This document shows positions 35,590 to 50,300 of a stretch of 64,000 nt of DNA, one piece after another. The notes under the pieces are model-generated. The model had not been told where the DNA came from. It saw nothing but the letters and a program-made list of their open reading frames with translations, and did no database searches. Position numbers and translations under genes: made by a program. Within the stretch, counting starts at the first letter, position 1. Every line of letters starts with the position of its first letter. Source of the DNA: Phoebastria nigripes (taxonomy: Eukaryota > Chordata > Aves > Procellariiformes > Diomedeidae); assembly GCA_035582835.1 (NCBI GenBank), contig JAYKAV010002639.1:401043-465042 (forward strand). The letters are read 5' to 3'.

Positions 35590-38428
35590 TCAGAAGTTGT
35601 ACATGTGAGAAAAGTCCCCTCCTCGTTTCTGATGGGGCTCCGCGTGACCATGGTGCTGCCCTGGAGAGGTGACTGCTATCTCTTGGTATGAGCAATGCCC
35701 AGGGCAGACCTCTTGAGACTTTCAGCTACTCTGTCCCTGCTCTGTCTCATAAAGGTAGCTCTATAAGTGAGATTTCTTGTCTCCTGGCACTAATTCATTG
35801 GGGTTTTTTTATTATCTGTTGCTTGACAAACTTGTGCAAGCAGCAGGCTGTAGGCAAGGGAATATGCCTGCCTCTGTGCAACAGTGAAGGCCTGATTTTG
35901 CCATTCACCTCCAAAAAAAAATCTTACCACTGACTGCTGCTAGCTCCAGAATAGGTCTCTGATTATCTGAAATAATCTTCATTTCCATTGCAGTCCCACA
36001 CATCCTCCAATCCTAGCCATGGAGGATGTTGAAACCTCCTTCCCTTTGCAGCTCAGCTCTCACAAATACAAAGATGAAGAGTAGTCTCAAGTATGCAACA
36101 AATAGACAGAAGATCTCTATAATCAGAGTGCACGGCTCAGTGTCTGTCTTCTCCTTTATGGCTGGGATTCATAGCTTGAGACAACAACATTTAGTTTTCT
36201 AGTCAGCCTGGGTTTTCTAGATGACTAGGTAATGAGCACCTCTAAAGGGCAATTTGTCTAGTGTGTTTTACATGTGTTTTCACTTGTTATTTCTTTCCAA
36301 TGACTGCAAAGGATGGAACTGCTGGCATAATCTTACATAACTACTAATTTGAATGCCTAAATTAGGTAAAATGGATTCCACCTGAGATGCTTGCCTGGTT
36401 TCTGTTCTTTGTAAGGGATTTATGCCTGTGTGGATGGGAACCCAGGTTTCCCTTTATTTGTCGCTAGATTTCTGGCACATCTCAATGGCCTTGTGATAAC
36501 TGAACATTCACTTCTCAAAAAAAATTTTATTTGGCAAGATTCACTGTTAGTATCTCAGAACTATAGCTCCTGCAAATAAGATTTTTGTGGTAGGTTTCTT
36601 TCTGCTGAAATAGCATGCGTGTTTGAGTTCTTAATTCACTAAGAAAAAATGACACATTTTTATTTGAAAATAGATTTTAGAAGAGCACTGAAGAGAGAGT
36701 AATAAGTGGAAAATAGCATGCATTTTCTTATGAAAGGCAGAAGAAAGTCAATATTAGTCATGCTGCCAAACAATCTTCTAAAGTGTTGAAGGCGGCCAGA
36801 GCTCTCTCTCATGTTGAAACAGTAGTGGACTTCTCAAATTTGTTTCTCAGATAAGTGGGGAAAATCAGAATAGTTCCTTCTGCACATAGCTTTTTGGTTC
36901 TATGCCACTGAAAATTTTCATTCTAATACTTCACCTTGTTTAGTGTTCAGGCTCTTCCACCATCCCAAATTTGTGCATACTACTTAACTATCACCTACCA
37001 TAGGAAATCATTCCTCTTGCTCCAAGAAGAATCCATCTATGTAAACTGCTACGTCAGTGCTGACAGACCCTCATGTGTCTCTGGGTCTCCCCACTTCCCA
37101 AACCAGCTCTGCCCCTGCTCTCCATGTGCTCACATGTGGCTTCCTTAGCCCCTGCCCGTGCCCTGGCTGCCTCCATCTGTCATATTAGGTCTGAGAAAGG
37201 GGGAAGAAAGAGTGAGTGAAAGCAAAGGAGAGGTGGTGTTGTCTACAGGCAGGCTGCGAATGGAGGAAACTAAGCCTGAGGTACGGGGCTGATCCTGCAC
37301 CTCTGATTCTCACCTCCTCTCCTTTGAATGGTGCCGGGTTTCTAGGAAGAGATGGGGAATTACACATCCTCCTTGCTGTAAGTTCCTCTCTTGGCTCTCT
37401 GCATAGGGAGGCCATGGTGGGACTGGATTCAACCAGGATGGGTATAGAAAGAGCTCTGTGGTACCATCTATTGCTGAAGAGTGGAGATTACAAGGATTTT
37501 ATTTTATTTTTTCTACCTGTCGTTTGAAGCCACTATAATTATACAGTCTCAGGGGCTGAGAAGGAAGCTCAAGACTCCTGTATGCTCCTGTTCCCCTCTC
37601 CCACTGTGTTTCTACAAGGGGTTTGGAAAGGTGGTAGTTAAAGGGTTATGTCTAGAGCTAAATACTCACAAAAGATCCCAGTGTGGTCAATAATGCTTGT
37701 TAAAGCTATGGGTGACAGCAGCAGGGCTGAGTCCTAGTGAGCATCTGTCTGCTAAGCAGCTGTATAAACTGAGGTTGCTACAACTGAATTAGTGAAGTCA
37801 TAANATCAGGTAGATTCCCAGGAGAAATGCAAAACAAGGTAGGTAGGGCAATACCAACCAACACCAAAGCTGTGAGTGAATGGGATATGGGTTGGAGAGA
37901 AAGAAGGAAAATGTGCAGTAAAAGAATATTTGCTTATCAAGTACATTTACAGCTGGGTGGGGAACTGCAGAGGTGGACTACTTTCCATCAGCATTAACAA
38001 GAGGAAAGTTTGATTTTACCATTTAGAGTAATGCCTTATTTTCCCCAAGTTGATGCTGAGTTCTCATGAGGCTCACTGTTTACAGAAATGGAAATGTGAA
38101 AACATGGCCTATTACAGACACCCAGCGAAGGTATTTAGATTTTCCAGGAATTCAGAGTGGAGATTCCAGCTGGTGTTTCTTTACTTTGCAGGTCCTTGGC
38201 TTTGCTAATAAAAGACATATGTTTCTTTTAGGGCTGTTTTCTAGATGATCCAAAGGTGACTAGTGGTACTTGTGTCTCCACCATGTTGTAGAGAGCAGCA
38301 GATTTGAAGCAATAGGGTTTCAGGGGGTTTAGGAAGTTTGGTTGCTAAAACAATAGGAACATAAAAATCCATAAAAGAACCTTTCCTTCAGTCATGTTAG
38401 TTCCTGTAATAATTTTTCTTTAAGAAAC
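35590..38428. other. Spacer of the inverted repeat, non-coding
   Basis: Single-copy-looking DNA between the arms. No gene recognised. A 103-codon frame at 37,216-37,527 has no domain. N at 37,804. Confidence 0.5.
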
Positions 38429-38568
38429 TTAGAATCATAGAATCATAAAGGTTGGAAAAGACCTCTAAGATCATCAAGTCCAACCGTCAACCCAACACCA
38501 CCATGCCCACTAAACCATGTCCCTAAGCGCCTCATCTACACGTCTTTTAAATACTTCCAGGGATGGTG
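38429..38568 (-). mobile_element. Antisense CR1 LINE 3' end, cut by gap
   Basis: The plus strand reads agaatcatagaatcataaag, then gttggaaaagacctctaaga, tcatcaagtccaaccgtc, ... catgtccctaagcgcctcat and acttccagggatgg: the reverse complement of the same CR1 tail seen at 27.2 and 31.3 kb. On the minus strand it would read through [18 protein letters not shown] to the stop and 3' UTR. Its upstream (5') part enters the N gap. Confidence 0.9.
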
Positions 38569-38763
38569 NNNNNNNNNNNNNNNNNNNNNNNNNNNNNNNN
38601 NNNNNNNNNNNNNNNNNNNNNNNNNNNNNNNNNNNNNNNNNNNNNNNNNNNNNNNNNNNNNNNNNNNNNNNNNNNNNNNNNNNNNNNNNNNNNNNNNNNN
38701 NNNNNNNNNNNNNNNNNNNNNNNNNNNNNNNNNNNNNNNNNNNNNNNNNNNNNNNNNNNNNNN
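38569..38763. other. Assembly gap, 195 N
   Basis: Left edge lies inside an antisense CR1, right edge 135 bases from the 5' end of an antisense LTR. A full LTR of this family (about 580 bp) would need about 445 more bases, more than the gap allows, so the LTR is truncated or the gap length or join is wrong. Confidence 0.99.
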
Positions 38764-38898
38764 CTAGTAGACTACTTAGCAACAACTAAAAACATCAGTG
38801 TGTTATCAACATTCTTCTCATACTAAATCCAAAACATAGCACTATACCAACTACTAGGAAAAAAAAAAATTAACTCTATCCCAGCTGAAACCAGGACA
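38764..38898 (-). mobile_element. Partial LTR (first 135 bp), antisense
   Basis: The 5' 135 bases of the solo LTR at 35,002, in minus orientation, ending ccaggaca at 38,898 and followed by the same flank cacagg. The remainder is lost in the gap. Confidence 0.9.
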
Positions 38899-41310
38899 CA
38901 CAGGACACAAGAGGTTCACCAGGGAGAAGACACTTTCTAAATTAGCTCATTCCTCCTCCTTATCTTCAAAAAGGTCTGGGCAAGATGATAAGCAAGATTA
39001 TCCTCTGAAGTAAGACAGCCTCTGAAGTCCATGGGCTTCCAGCTCCCTCCAGGCTGGTGAGGGCTGACATTTAGGAGCAATCGTTTCCACACACCAGGTA
39101 GCCTTAGAGGGTCAAAATATTCTTCAGACTGAGCCTTGAATGAGAGCTATTTACCGTCCCATGGGGAGACACAGGCTGGTCTTTCCCACTGTAACTTAAA
39201 CACTGGCGAGCACTGGCAATTTTGTGCATTTAACTTCATGTCCAGAACCCACTGACAGCTAAGCTGCATCCCATCCCCAGAATTAACACGCAAAAGGCAA
39301 ACTACGCTCAATCCCAGGGATGCCTTTAGAAATACTACACGAAGTAATCCTCCAGTCGTACAGCAGCTTCAGCAGCTGCTATTACAGTACTCACTTCCCT
39401 GAGCTCTGCAGTTTCCTCCTGCCTCTCCTCACTCCTGTCTTGCCCCGGCCGTTATTTCCCTCTGCAGAAGGCTGACAAGCAGTAACAAGATTAGTGCTGT
39501 TTGATTAGAGTGTAACTATAGAGATGAAGGATCATTTCACTCGTCAGTGGACTGTAATTTAGAAACAAAGCTCGTGACGTGGTCCATACAAAAAAAAACC
39601 CAAAAAACCTCAATGGACAGTGCTAACACATTCTTTTCATACACTCTTTTGCTATTAAGCATATTCATTTACTATAAAATTACCATTTAAAAGCTGGGCT
39701 TCCATACTGACTAAATTACATTCAAATTAAGTAAATTGGCCCAGGAAAAAGGTGCCACACACACTTATGTTCAAATTATTGGTATGATTTTTATGGTCTC
39801 TAAGATACAAAATTTGTAAAGAAAGGATAAGAAAATAATGAATTTTTTTAAAGCCTCAAAGTAAATCCTTAAGCTTTACACACACGTGATTTTACAAGAA
39901 CAGATCCTGCTATTAAATCTTAATTTGAACAAGTGCCACTTCTGTGCCTAGATGACCCCAGCAACATGTTTACAATCTTTGCTTTAAAGTGAATGTTTTA
40001 ACTGGTATTCAGAATAGACAAAACATGTCCTGAAGTTTGAGATTAAGTTTCCATCAGAAGTTATAAGGATTGATTGTTTTGTTCAGTTTTGCAGAAATCA
40101 TATTAATAATGTCACATTGAGCATTTCCAGATTGTTATTTTTTTATTTTTTAACAAAACACGGACAGGTCCAATGGTGCCACCACGAAACCATCAGGAAA
40201 GGAATTCCACTGGTTGCTACAGGCAATGTACACTTAGATCAGAAGCTAAAGCCTAAAACAAAACTGCAAACCATTTTGAATAATAAGAATACCAAATAGC
40301 TACAGTTCTACTCCAACATACAAATTATATTGGCCATTTAACACAATTTTGCCTCTAACACAGTAGCTAAGCTACAAGACCAGATGGTTATAAAACCCAA
40401 CAATTGCAATGTAATGCAATTTCAGGAAATATGAGGCAATGTCTCTCCAGCCAAGAAGCCCATCACATGCCCCACCTTAAGCGGTGCTTATGAGATCCCT
40501 GTAAACAGAATTTAGCCTGGGGCATATCTGCATCCAAAGGGCCATGCAGACACCTGGAGCTTAGTGGTAGAGGTGTGCGCTGCCGCAGTGGGGTTCAGCC
40601 ATTATACAGACTAAAATGGGGCTGTTATGCCTGTCTGTCATGTGCAGTGAAATGACTTACAGCACAACATAGGTGCGTTTTGAGTGCCACAATTGTGAGC
40701 AAGTACTGACTTGTATTACTTCTTCTCAAGGACAGAGAACAGATGTAAGTTCTTCAGCTCAAAGCAGTTGCTGTCATCTAGGAAGTCATTCATCACCAAC
40801 GAGATCAAATAATTTCCTAAATATCTGCCAAAAATTCCCTTTTTTTTTTTATCCAGGGGTTTCATCCATTTGATTTATTAATTCATTATACAGAAGTAAG
40901 CACTTGTTTATGGTGAACTAAGATGACAGAATACAATTTTTATCTAATAATGCTAAAGTGAAAGGACTTAAACATGTTTTTGAAGCTGAAATGCCTACTA
41001 AAAAATGTATAGTGCAAAAATTCTCATGAATTCAATGTAGCTTTTTTAGTACACTGCTTTTTTTTTTAGAAAGAATAGGTCCACGTAATAAAGCTCAGAA
41101 GATTTTTTAGGAACAGGTTAGAGAAATACTCATCACAAGGTATCTGCTGAGCTTGCATCAGTGGAATCAGATAACTCTTGGGGAATTCTTTCAATGCTAC
41201 ATCTCTTTATGAATGCACTTCAGAATTTGGCACATTGTAAGAAATTCTACTAGCCCTTACAAAGGATGTAGTAGATGACTATAATCAATAAGACTATATT
41301 AAAGCAACGT
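38764..41310 (-). repeat. Inverted repeat, right arm (2,547 bp)
   Basis: Reverse complement of 32,590-35,136 without visible indels or substitutions at the points compared; it carries no N. The inner end coincides exactly with the edge of the N gap, and the outer end at 41,310 (caacgt|aggccagac) leads into unrelated sequence. It also includes the bases flanking the LTR in the left arm, so the duplication, if real, happened after the LTR inserted. Confidence 0.93.
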
Positions 41311-44300
41311 AGGCCAGACTATTACAAGAGAATGAAGCCAAGAAACATGGTCTATTAAAAAAAACAGAATTGGATGAACAGCACAGGGAGATACTTGAAT
41401 TAATAAAATGATTTTGCTTTTCNTTCCAGGAAGAGTGGAATGATTGAGACGTTGTAAATTCCTTAAATATGTCAGAAAGCAAGAGGGGAAAAAAAAGAAG
41501 AGCAAACAAATCCCATGGGGTTTCTAGGAAGCTACTATAACCTTCATAATCTAAAAGTAGAGTTCAGTCCTGCAGTTCTTTTTTGTATATAGATTGTCAT
41601 ACTATGTTTCTTTTCAGTTGTGCTTTAATTCACCTCTGCTTTGTGGATGCATCCCTCCAAGAAGGACTCAGACTACCTTAGTGCATTTCCCTGGATCTCT
41701 GCCAGATCTTCTTAGGTCTTCAGGTCAAAAAAACTATACATCAGTACTACTTCTGGTCCACATCCTGAGCACATCTATAATAAAATTTTCAATTAGATGA
41801 ATTATGAATTAACCTTTAGGCAGCTTCTCCTTTTTCAGGCATCAGAGCTTTGATCTCAGACAGTAGATAACTGAAATAAAAAAATCCAGTCCTGATTTCT
41901 TTACNGTTTATTTTTTAGATTTTTGCATTCTTACTGGAGGATAGAAAAGTAGTTTTTCAAAATGACACACTGGCTATGTCTTTCAGCAGGGACACAAGAT
42001 GTCTTGTGAATCTTTCACAAGCCAAGATGGTTCAGAATCACAAGTCTTGGGTCATGATTTTAAAAATTTTGTTTAGAGCTTCTTGATGAACAATGTTAAA
42101 GTTGGTACACTAATCACTGTCTGGTGACAAGCATAAACAATCTCCATGTTTAGATTCAGCTGGAAAAGATGCATCCTCTGTATGATACTTTCAATGATGT
42201 CTTGCAATAGTTGAGCACAACCTACAACATGAAAACACCTCTATATTGCCATTTATTCCCTCTTGCATGTGTCACATTAACAGTAACATGCTTTAAAATA
42301 CGTCCCTGTCAACGGGCTATTAGGGAACTAAGTGATAGAGTCCAACTGTCCCTTTTGATCACGATCAGAATAAAACATCTTACCTTTAAGTTCTTAGATA
42401 AGAAAATCAGGATCAGAATGAGTAACTGACAATCATTAATAAAAAAATAAATAGGCAACAAAGCTGACAAAAAAAGATTATGAGGGAGGGAAAGTGGAAA
42501 CGTGTCTCAGTGACAGTCCTTCACGTAAACACTAGCTGGTTTGACTGAGACCCTCTGGGATGCTCTCTGCCATGTGTAAGGCCAATTATCCTTACATCTC
42601 CCTAATCATCACTTCATCCCTCTTCATGTCAGAACACTAAATATTTGTGTAAGCCTCATGTTTTTCAAGTCTTGTTAGATGATTTTTGGTCCACAGAATC
42701 CTTTGTAGCCTGTATAAACCCCATGTGCAAGGAAGCTTCAGCAGTCCTGATAACACCAGCACTAGCAGGAACTGGAGTCTACCTGCTGCTATACAATATA
42801 TGCTCATCTTCTTCCTTACAGACAGTCAGAACTGTCTGCACCTTGCACCATAGCTTCTTTGATGAATTTGGATGACAAACACTGCCAAATGATGCATTTC
42901 AATATTACATTGATTGCTTCATTTAAAAGGATACTGAATTGGCTCCTCACCTGGTGCAAGTCACAGTACCATCTGGCCCATGGATAACAAGCCTGAGAAT
43001 ATAGTGTACAAATCTCCATAACAGTATAAACAAACAGTGCATGTGTGCATATAAAATGTACATAACTAACTTTTTAATGTACTATTTTAAATAAGCCACA
43101 TTCTTTTTTACTGTCTCACTCCAGTTGAAAGCCCTAACAATGAGAAAACACTACTAATACTTTTGTGTATATCTATGACAAAGGCTGACATTCAATATTA
43201 AACAAAGACACATTCCTTGCTGCTATTTTATTTTATTCTCTTTTTCCTCTTGGTAACACACATGCTAGGTTACAGGGAAAATGAGATTTAAGGTAAAAAA
43301 AGTAATCTATAGCTCTGCTGCCCAGAAGTTTCCACTTCTAACCCTGTCTCCTTTTTATTAAATATTTTTTCATTCCTCTTTTAAAAGATAATTAACAGCT
43401 TATATTATTCTAGCTTGATTATAATGTGTTGTCTGAAAATGCTTATTCGTATGTTACAGGTTGAACTGTCAGAGACATGGTATAGCTGGTGTTTGATCAC
43501 TTTAATCAAGGAGGTGCCTACTTCATTTCAAAAGCAAAGATTTATGTCCCAAAAAACTGAAGCACTTGCATTTTTAATTAGCACTATGTAACACTTATAC
43601 CAGTATTCACAACATGATCATTCTGAATTAATCACATAAATGAGTCTTTTTGCTAGTGTCCATTCCTGCCATATAAATATTGACTTGCCTGTAGCTGATC
43701 TTATTTTTAGAGAAATGGTATTGTACAAAGAATATAATAATTTTCTTCTATCAACCCATCTCTACTAATGTGAATAACTGATGACAACTGTTTATACTCA
43801 GTACAGGAAACATGGATTGTATTTTATTTGCCTGGACTCCTTGTAGCAGCACAGTGCAGGTGCTCCTTTGGAGTTACCCAGCTGTGGCTGTTACATGGTC
43901 AGATGCTGCTTGTTTAGTATCATCAGTATTAACACACACAGCTGGTATTCCTCCTATTCTGTAATGCATTTTTGGATGTACACCATATGCCAATTAACAT
44001 CTCATAAATTACCTTGTTACCATCAATCTGTATTCACCATTTTGACTTAATCTTTTAATATGATACACTCCCAGCAAAAAGGGTTTGGGTCGGCAGAGCT
44101 GCTCTGCTGTGATTGCACCTGATGGACCCCGCAGAATGGTGCTGCTCCCAGAAAAAGGTGACTGCCTTAGCTACCATGATAACCATTGTGGTGTCAGGTA
44201 ATGAATTCCCTATCCCTTTCGGTTTTAAAAAGTTTAAAATGTGCTCCTCTGCCCTGTCTACTGTAACCTCTAAATTGGTGGTTAAGATAATCTTGAAGGA

Positions 44301-47300
44301 CTACAGCCAGGACTACAGGGGGTAAGAAGAATATTGAACCCAAGACTTCTCTNTTTGAATATTCAACTTTTTGAATGTACCTAAGAAGTAGGCAACACCA
44401 CCAAATAGCTATCCTTTCAAAGAAAAGGGTGAGCGTTGCCCTGTTGTTAATGAATAATCATAGACACATGCCCTGAGGAGATGGCTACACATAGGGTAAC
44501 CAGACCAGACAGAAGGGCCTCTGCACAGATATTTGTAAGGAGCCTGCTCTGGAATATCAAGGTGGGACTTCAACACACAGCCTTCTTCCCAGCCCTTCTG
44601 GATAACTAGTTTTAAACAACCCCTTGCTCAGTGATTTAGCCATTTGGATCTCATTCTGACAAGCTAGACGGTCCTCACACAATGATTATTATGATTGTGT
44701 ACCTAACTATGCTTTGGATTCCTTTGTCAGGAACAAAATCCAAATTACAGCATTACAGCATCTCAATATAGCACATCAATATTTAAGTCCTTTATTGGGT
44801 CTGTTCCTAATTTAGAGACATCTGGCTTAAAGGGAGCTGATTCTACTTCTGGTATAATGCTATCTGCTTCCACGGAAAGCAGCTGTTCCATTTTATTTCA
44901 GTCATCTCCAAATTTTTCCTAAATAGCTGTTTAATTCCTAGATCCTTTTGTCATCTCATCTCAGATGTTGGTGAATGAAGAAACAGCTGTGATAGCTGTG
45001 TGCCTTTGCATTTAGCACCTACTCCAGACACNTGGAGAAAACACTCTCTTTAACATGCAAGGCAAAAGATAATACAAATTACTAGTGCTGCTGAGGTTGC
45101 AAAAACTCTTAGCGACCAGTACACTGGAGAGTGGTGGTAGAAGGGGTTGGACAAATTAAACATCTTGGAGGAAAATCTGGATTCCTGTTCTGTCCCAATT
45201 ATTCTGCATGAAACTTCAAAGAGAAGAAAAAGGAGCCCTCAAACTCCACATACAGTCGAGACAGACGTTATCTAGTATGGCAAAAGGTTGCCCGGTGTCT
45301 TGCAAGCACTGGTATAGAACAGCTGTCATACACCTGAGGGGTCCCTTCTNGTTTTTTTTTAAAAATGGGAATATAGGTTCAAGACAGTGTTCAAGCCATG
45401 GATCCCAAAGTGATGAATGAGTCAGGAAGACTGGGCTTTCAGATTTTTATCTGCAACATTTCCCTGTTCGTTTTATGCACCTCTGCCTCAATTTTGAAAG
45501 TACGTTCCCTTTGCACTTCATATGGGATCGAACTATCTAAATCTAGGTCTGTTCTGAGCGGCGAGAACCTACGGAAACAATAGTGGTTTAATTTTTTCTT
45601 TTATAGGCTGATGTACTCTGTTATATGTCCTTCCCCACTAAGCTTTACTCTTGTTTAAGCATCTCAGCTGGATAAACTAGAGGGCTAGTCAATCACAGGA
45701 GACTATTCTTATTTTCTGCTGAGCACCTTGATTAGGCTCTGAATCTCAAACTCTGACTTCGTTCTTAGAGCCCAATTATTAGGAAAACCTTGAGAGGCTT
45801 TCATAGCTAACAAATGCTTTTCCTTCATATCATTTTTACTATGAGGAAGCCTATCCCCACCCTTGAAACCTTACTACAATTCATTCCTGCATTCCCATTG
45901 TCTGCTTTAACTGTCTCCCTGAACACTTTCAGACTTGAAGTCCTTCTCATCTCAACTGTTGCTCATCCTCTCTTAAAGCCTTCCCAGTAAGTACACCGCA
46001 TGTCAAGTGGCATGTATTCTATAATCCAGAAGCTGCACCTTATCAATCGGTTTCCTTAGCCTTTGTGGGTTTTTTTAAATCAAATTAAAAGTTTTCCTCC
46101 TTCTCTTAAGGATCCCCAGTGGACTCTCTGACCTCTCTTCTACACTCTCCTCCATGCTTATTCTACACTGCTGATCTTGCCCTCCCCTCCGTCTCCTCTA
46201 TTTGCACCATACTGTATATCCTGAAGACTTTCTCCCTATCTGAACCTCTGGTTTATATTAGAAACCTGCTTTACAATTTAGCCTTTTACACTGAAACACA
46301 TTTTACTTTCCCTTTTGTCTCTCATCATGCAAGTCCCCTCTCACTAGCTTGTTCCTGAAAGTTTCCACCTCTAACTCAGAAGTTGTTAAATTCCATCCTA
46401 CTATTCTGCTCCTTGCTGTATCCATATACTGCCAGAAATTTTCTGCTGGCGTGACTCCTACGCAGCACCCTATTCTATGTTGCTGTACACATACAACACA
46501 AGGGCATGATGTAAAAATATGTCCATAACAAATCAAGTACTTTTTTCTTATTGCTCAGATAATTTTGTCTTATTTTCTCTTCCTCATTAGCCAGAGTGAA
46601 AATCATAGCATGGGATAGCAAATCCTCCTACTATGGCTTCCAGAATGATGTGAATAAATCATCATGCTGGAACAGGTGACATTCACATAACAAACCTGTA
46701 TGAATTCTACATGCTTGTGCAGAAAAAAAAAAGCTACAGTGTTTTCAGACCAGGAAAATGTATTTCTCTGCAGCAACCCTTCAATTTTACAGAAATGCAA
46801 GCTCTGTTTGCTTTATTAGACTTCCATGATACACTACATGGTGTACCCAGTATTATTTTAAAACTCACCAGAGAGCAAATGCAAAAGTCCTTTGGGTCCA
46901 ATGGTTATTTCTTAACCCATTTCCCCCTTTATTGAGAGTTTTAGTGAGGGTTTGGGAGATGCAATAAACATAAAGTGGGTCTTTTACAGCACAGTGATTT
47001 TGCACCTTAAAAATCTGACAGTGAACTCTTCAACATAATTAGGTGAGCTCTTGTGCATGTACGTTTCACCGTTACTTGCATGCATGCTTCATTATTGAAT
47101 CTCAGAATTTTCATTACTACATAGGACAACATTTCTGTTATTAAACTATGTCTTTTTATGATTTAGAATACAAAATAAGCATTGTTTATGTATTTATTGA
47201 CTTCTGTGCAGACACAATTAGAATAAAAAGCAGAGACAATATTATCCAAGGAAACCGAGTTGTAAAATAATCCTGTTGGGGAAAGTATTCCAGTGTTAAG

Positions 47301-50300
47301 ATCTGTGTTTTAAAAGGACAAATAGATTTTAGTAGCATTTTTAAAAATACAATTGTTTATCCTGTGGGAAANGAAAGGTTTTTTTTGTTTCTTCTCTGAT
47401 TTTGTTTTAAAGATAAAATAGGAATTGTGAGAGATAATTACTGACGAATAGCTCTGCTTTTGTGAAATTATTATCTGATAGCATTTCTCTCTCTAGTGTC
47501 AATTCACTAATGTGTCACATGGGGACAAAATGCCCCAGCTCAGAGAAACATTGGACTCATTTAAGCCACGTACAATTGAACTACCTCCTGTGACTAACTA
47601 GTGGGCTTTGGAGATGCTTTCCAGAACAGTCTATTCAGAGCCATTGCAAAGCCTGTATAATCATAGATTAGAAAAATCAACATCACCTTTCTTGCCAGTA
47701 ACAGCAGATGCCATGTAGGGCAAGGCAGCCGAATTCGAGGGGCACTGGCAGATGAGCTCTTGCTGACTCAGCAGCAGGGGTTCAAGACAAAGCTGGCAGC
47801 CTGAGCTGCCCGCTGCCCGCCTCTGCCAGAGGCAACTCAGCTCACAGCAGGAGCAGAAGGGTGCATGCACGGTCCGTCANATTAGTGCACAACAGCCTGT
47901 GACCTCTTTTTCCCCTACCATCAATACATAGCTGGTTCTTTATATCTTTTTCTCGACTCAGAAGATGGTAACTAGCTGTGGTGATTTGCTGCAGCTTCTG
48001 GTGCTTGACAAGGTGTGGAAGAGGAGTTTGCAGTCAGATGTGAGAGCTGCTGCCTCCTCAGGTTCAATATAGGCCACAGCCACCTCCGTTTTTCTTTTCC
48101 TACAAATTTGCTACAGCACTACTGTCTCCACTACCTCCAAAATCATCCTTCTCCTTAATTTTTAAACCACAACTTCCACAGAGGCATTAATGATAACAGA
48201 GAAAGAGAAAAGGAAATATGTGCTGACTCAATGGCACTAAGTCACAGACANAAGACAGACTTAGCTAAATGGTAGTGTTTAAAATTTGAGAATACAGGTA
48301 CCTACCTGATGCATGCAGTCACTAGAAAACTAAGACTATTGAACTAGGATTTAAATAATTATGAATTCTTAAAGAATCCTACTAAAAGTTTTGAAACAAA
48401 GACATAATGCTTATTTGCTTTCCTTTGCAAGGCTGATCATATTTTATCTGCACCATTTTGTATTAGACATCTTGCATCAAAAAGGCAAAATGATACAGTT
48501 TCCTGTGATGAGGCAGAAAGGGTAAATGAAATTAAATGAATAAGTGAGCTTCCCTATTGAAAATCCCATAATTAACTTAATGGAAATAATGAAGTACATG
48601 GATTTTTTTCAATTATAGCACACTGTTGGAATGTAACAAAAGCAGAGATATATAGGAGTAACGCTGAGATTCTGCATTGTATGGAAAGGTTTGGGTTTGT
48701 TTGTTTGTTTGTTTGTTTTTAATACTTCCCCCTCTTCCCATGGTATTCAACCTATCCTCAACAGCAAGACAGTTTTCCAGGTGACAAGCATACTAGGTAC
48801 ACACTATAAGAATGCAGATGGTATTGTCATTAGTTGTGAATTCATTTCTGAAGTAATAAAACTTATTAAGCTACTCGTCAGATACGAGTCTATCCAATTC
48901 TGAACTCCTGGGTTACTGCAGTTTATGACATCAGTCACAAAATCCATGTGGCTCTTGCAGGGGACATGAATAAAAGCTTTATCAATAATTTTGTTTCGCA
49001 GTGTTTCCTAATGTTCACATTTACATGAAGTGTAATTTAAGGGTTTTGTGCTTTTTGTCTCTTATTTCAATGCATTCACCAACAGAATGGTTTCCCTGTA
49101 AAATACTAACACCAGTTTGGCAACAGTTCTAAAGCACTTCATGCGTAACATTGTATAGAACAATTAGGAAAGCCTATTTGTTCTACTACAAAACNTTTTT
49201 ACTGCAGAAAGAAGGCATATTGGTTAAGCTTTTGTGATTTCTGCCATTAAACTTGCTCCTATCGAAGTCTGCTAAATAAAATACGTCAGTCTTTCAATGC
49301 GAGTGAGTTTTGCTCCAATAATCACAACACATCCCAGGTGGCACATGCTGGAAACATTTGGAACCAAAAATTATGCAAACCTTTTGAAAATTACCATTTT
49401 CCCTAGGTTTACTGCATAAAAGATTAAGTAGTAAGATGTTGTTGATAGGTGTATTTTTCTAAGACTAGGAAGAAAAAAGTTTTTGAGGGAAAGAAACTTT
49501 TCTTACTTCAGACTGAATTTTCTGAACCTATTTCAATATTACCAAGAAAAAAAAGCCCACTGCTTGGCTAGCGAAGGATCTGTTCCCCAGCAATGATGAG
49601 AGGAGAGACTTAGAATTTAGAAATGAACACATGGGTTGATTACCACTGCTACACCAATAATCTTTAAAACTTACATTTAGATCCTTTTTTTAAATTCAGA
49701 TGTTAGTTTTGGGACCTGAAGGAAAAAAATTAAATTATCTTTGTTTTGTGAGTTTAACTGCATAAAGTTATTTTGAACCCAGTCTGGTAGGAGCAAATTT
49801 ATGCAATTTCAGTACAGTTTAAACCATATAAACTATTGCAAGCTTTTGAAGCAATATGGTATGTTTATGTAAAAATTATTCCAAATCCCTCAACTATCAC
49901 ACTATTAGAGAAACTTAATGCCTTACAATGTCTCCAGGGAACACTTAATAGTAAATAACCATACTTATTCTTACAGAATACCCTGTACCAGAACACTCCT
50001 TCCTTTCCCAGGGCATGATTTTTGGTCTCAGCCTACCAGAGATCTTTGTCGTCAATCAGATGGGCATTTGTGGTCTTTACTATTAATATTTTTTTTATTT
50101 TCTGAGGCCTTTGAGGAGTTGCAGTATTGTGTTTCCTCTGTACACACATCCCCTGACTGGTAGTGAGAAAGGTAGGGTTGCCCCTTCTTAACGTTAATGA
50201 TCAGAGCTCTGCTTAAAATACNTCATCACCAGATGACGTTAAGAGTAGGCAAAATGTACTTCTCATTTCTTATTTCACACAGAACATGAAATATGTTGTT

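Noticed and set aside
38510..39015. Frames running through the N gaps (also 58,509-59,015).
   Set aside because: Open only because N cannot encode a stop.
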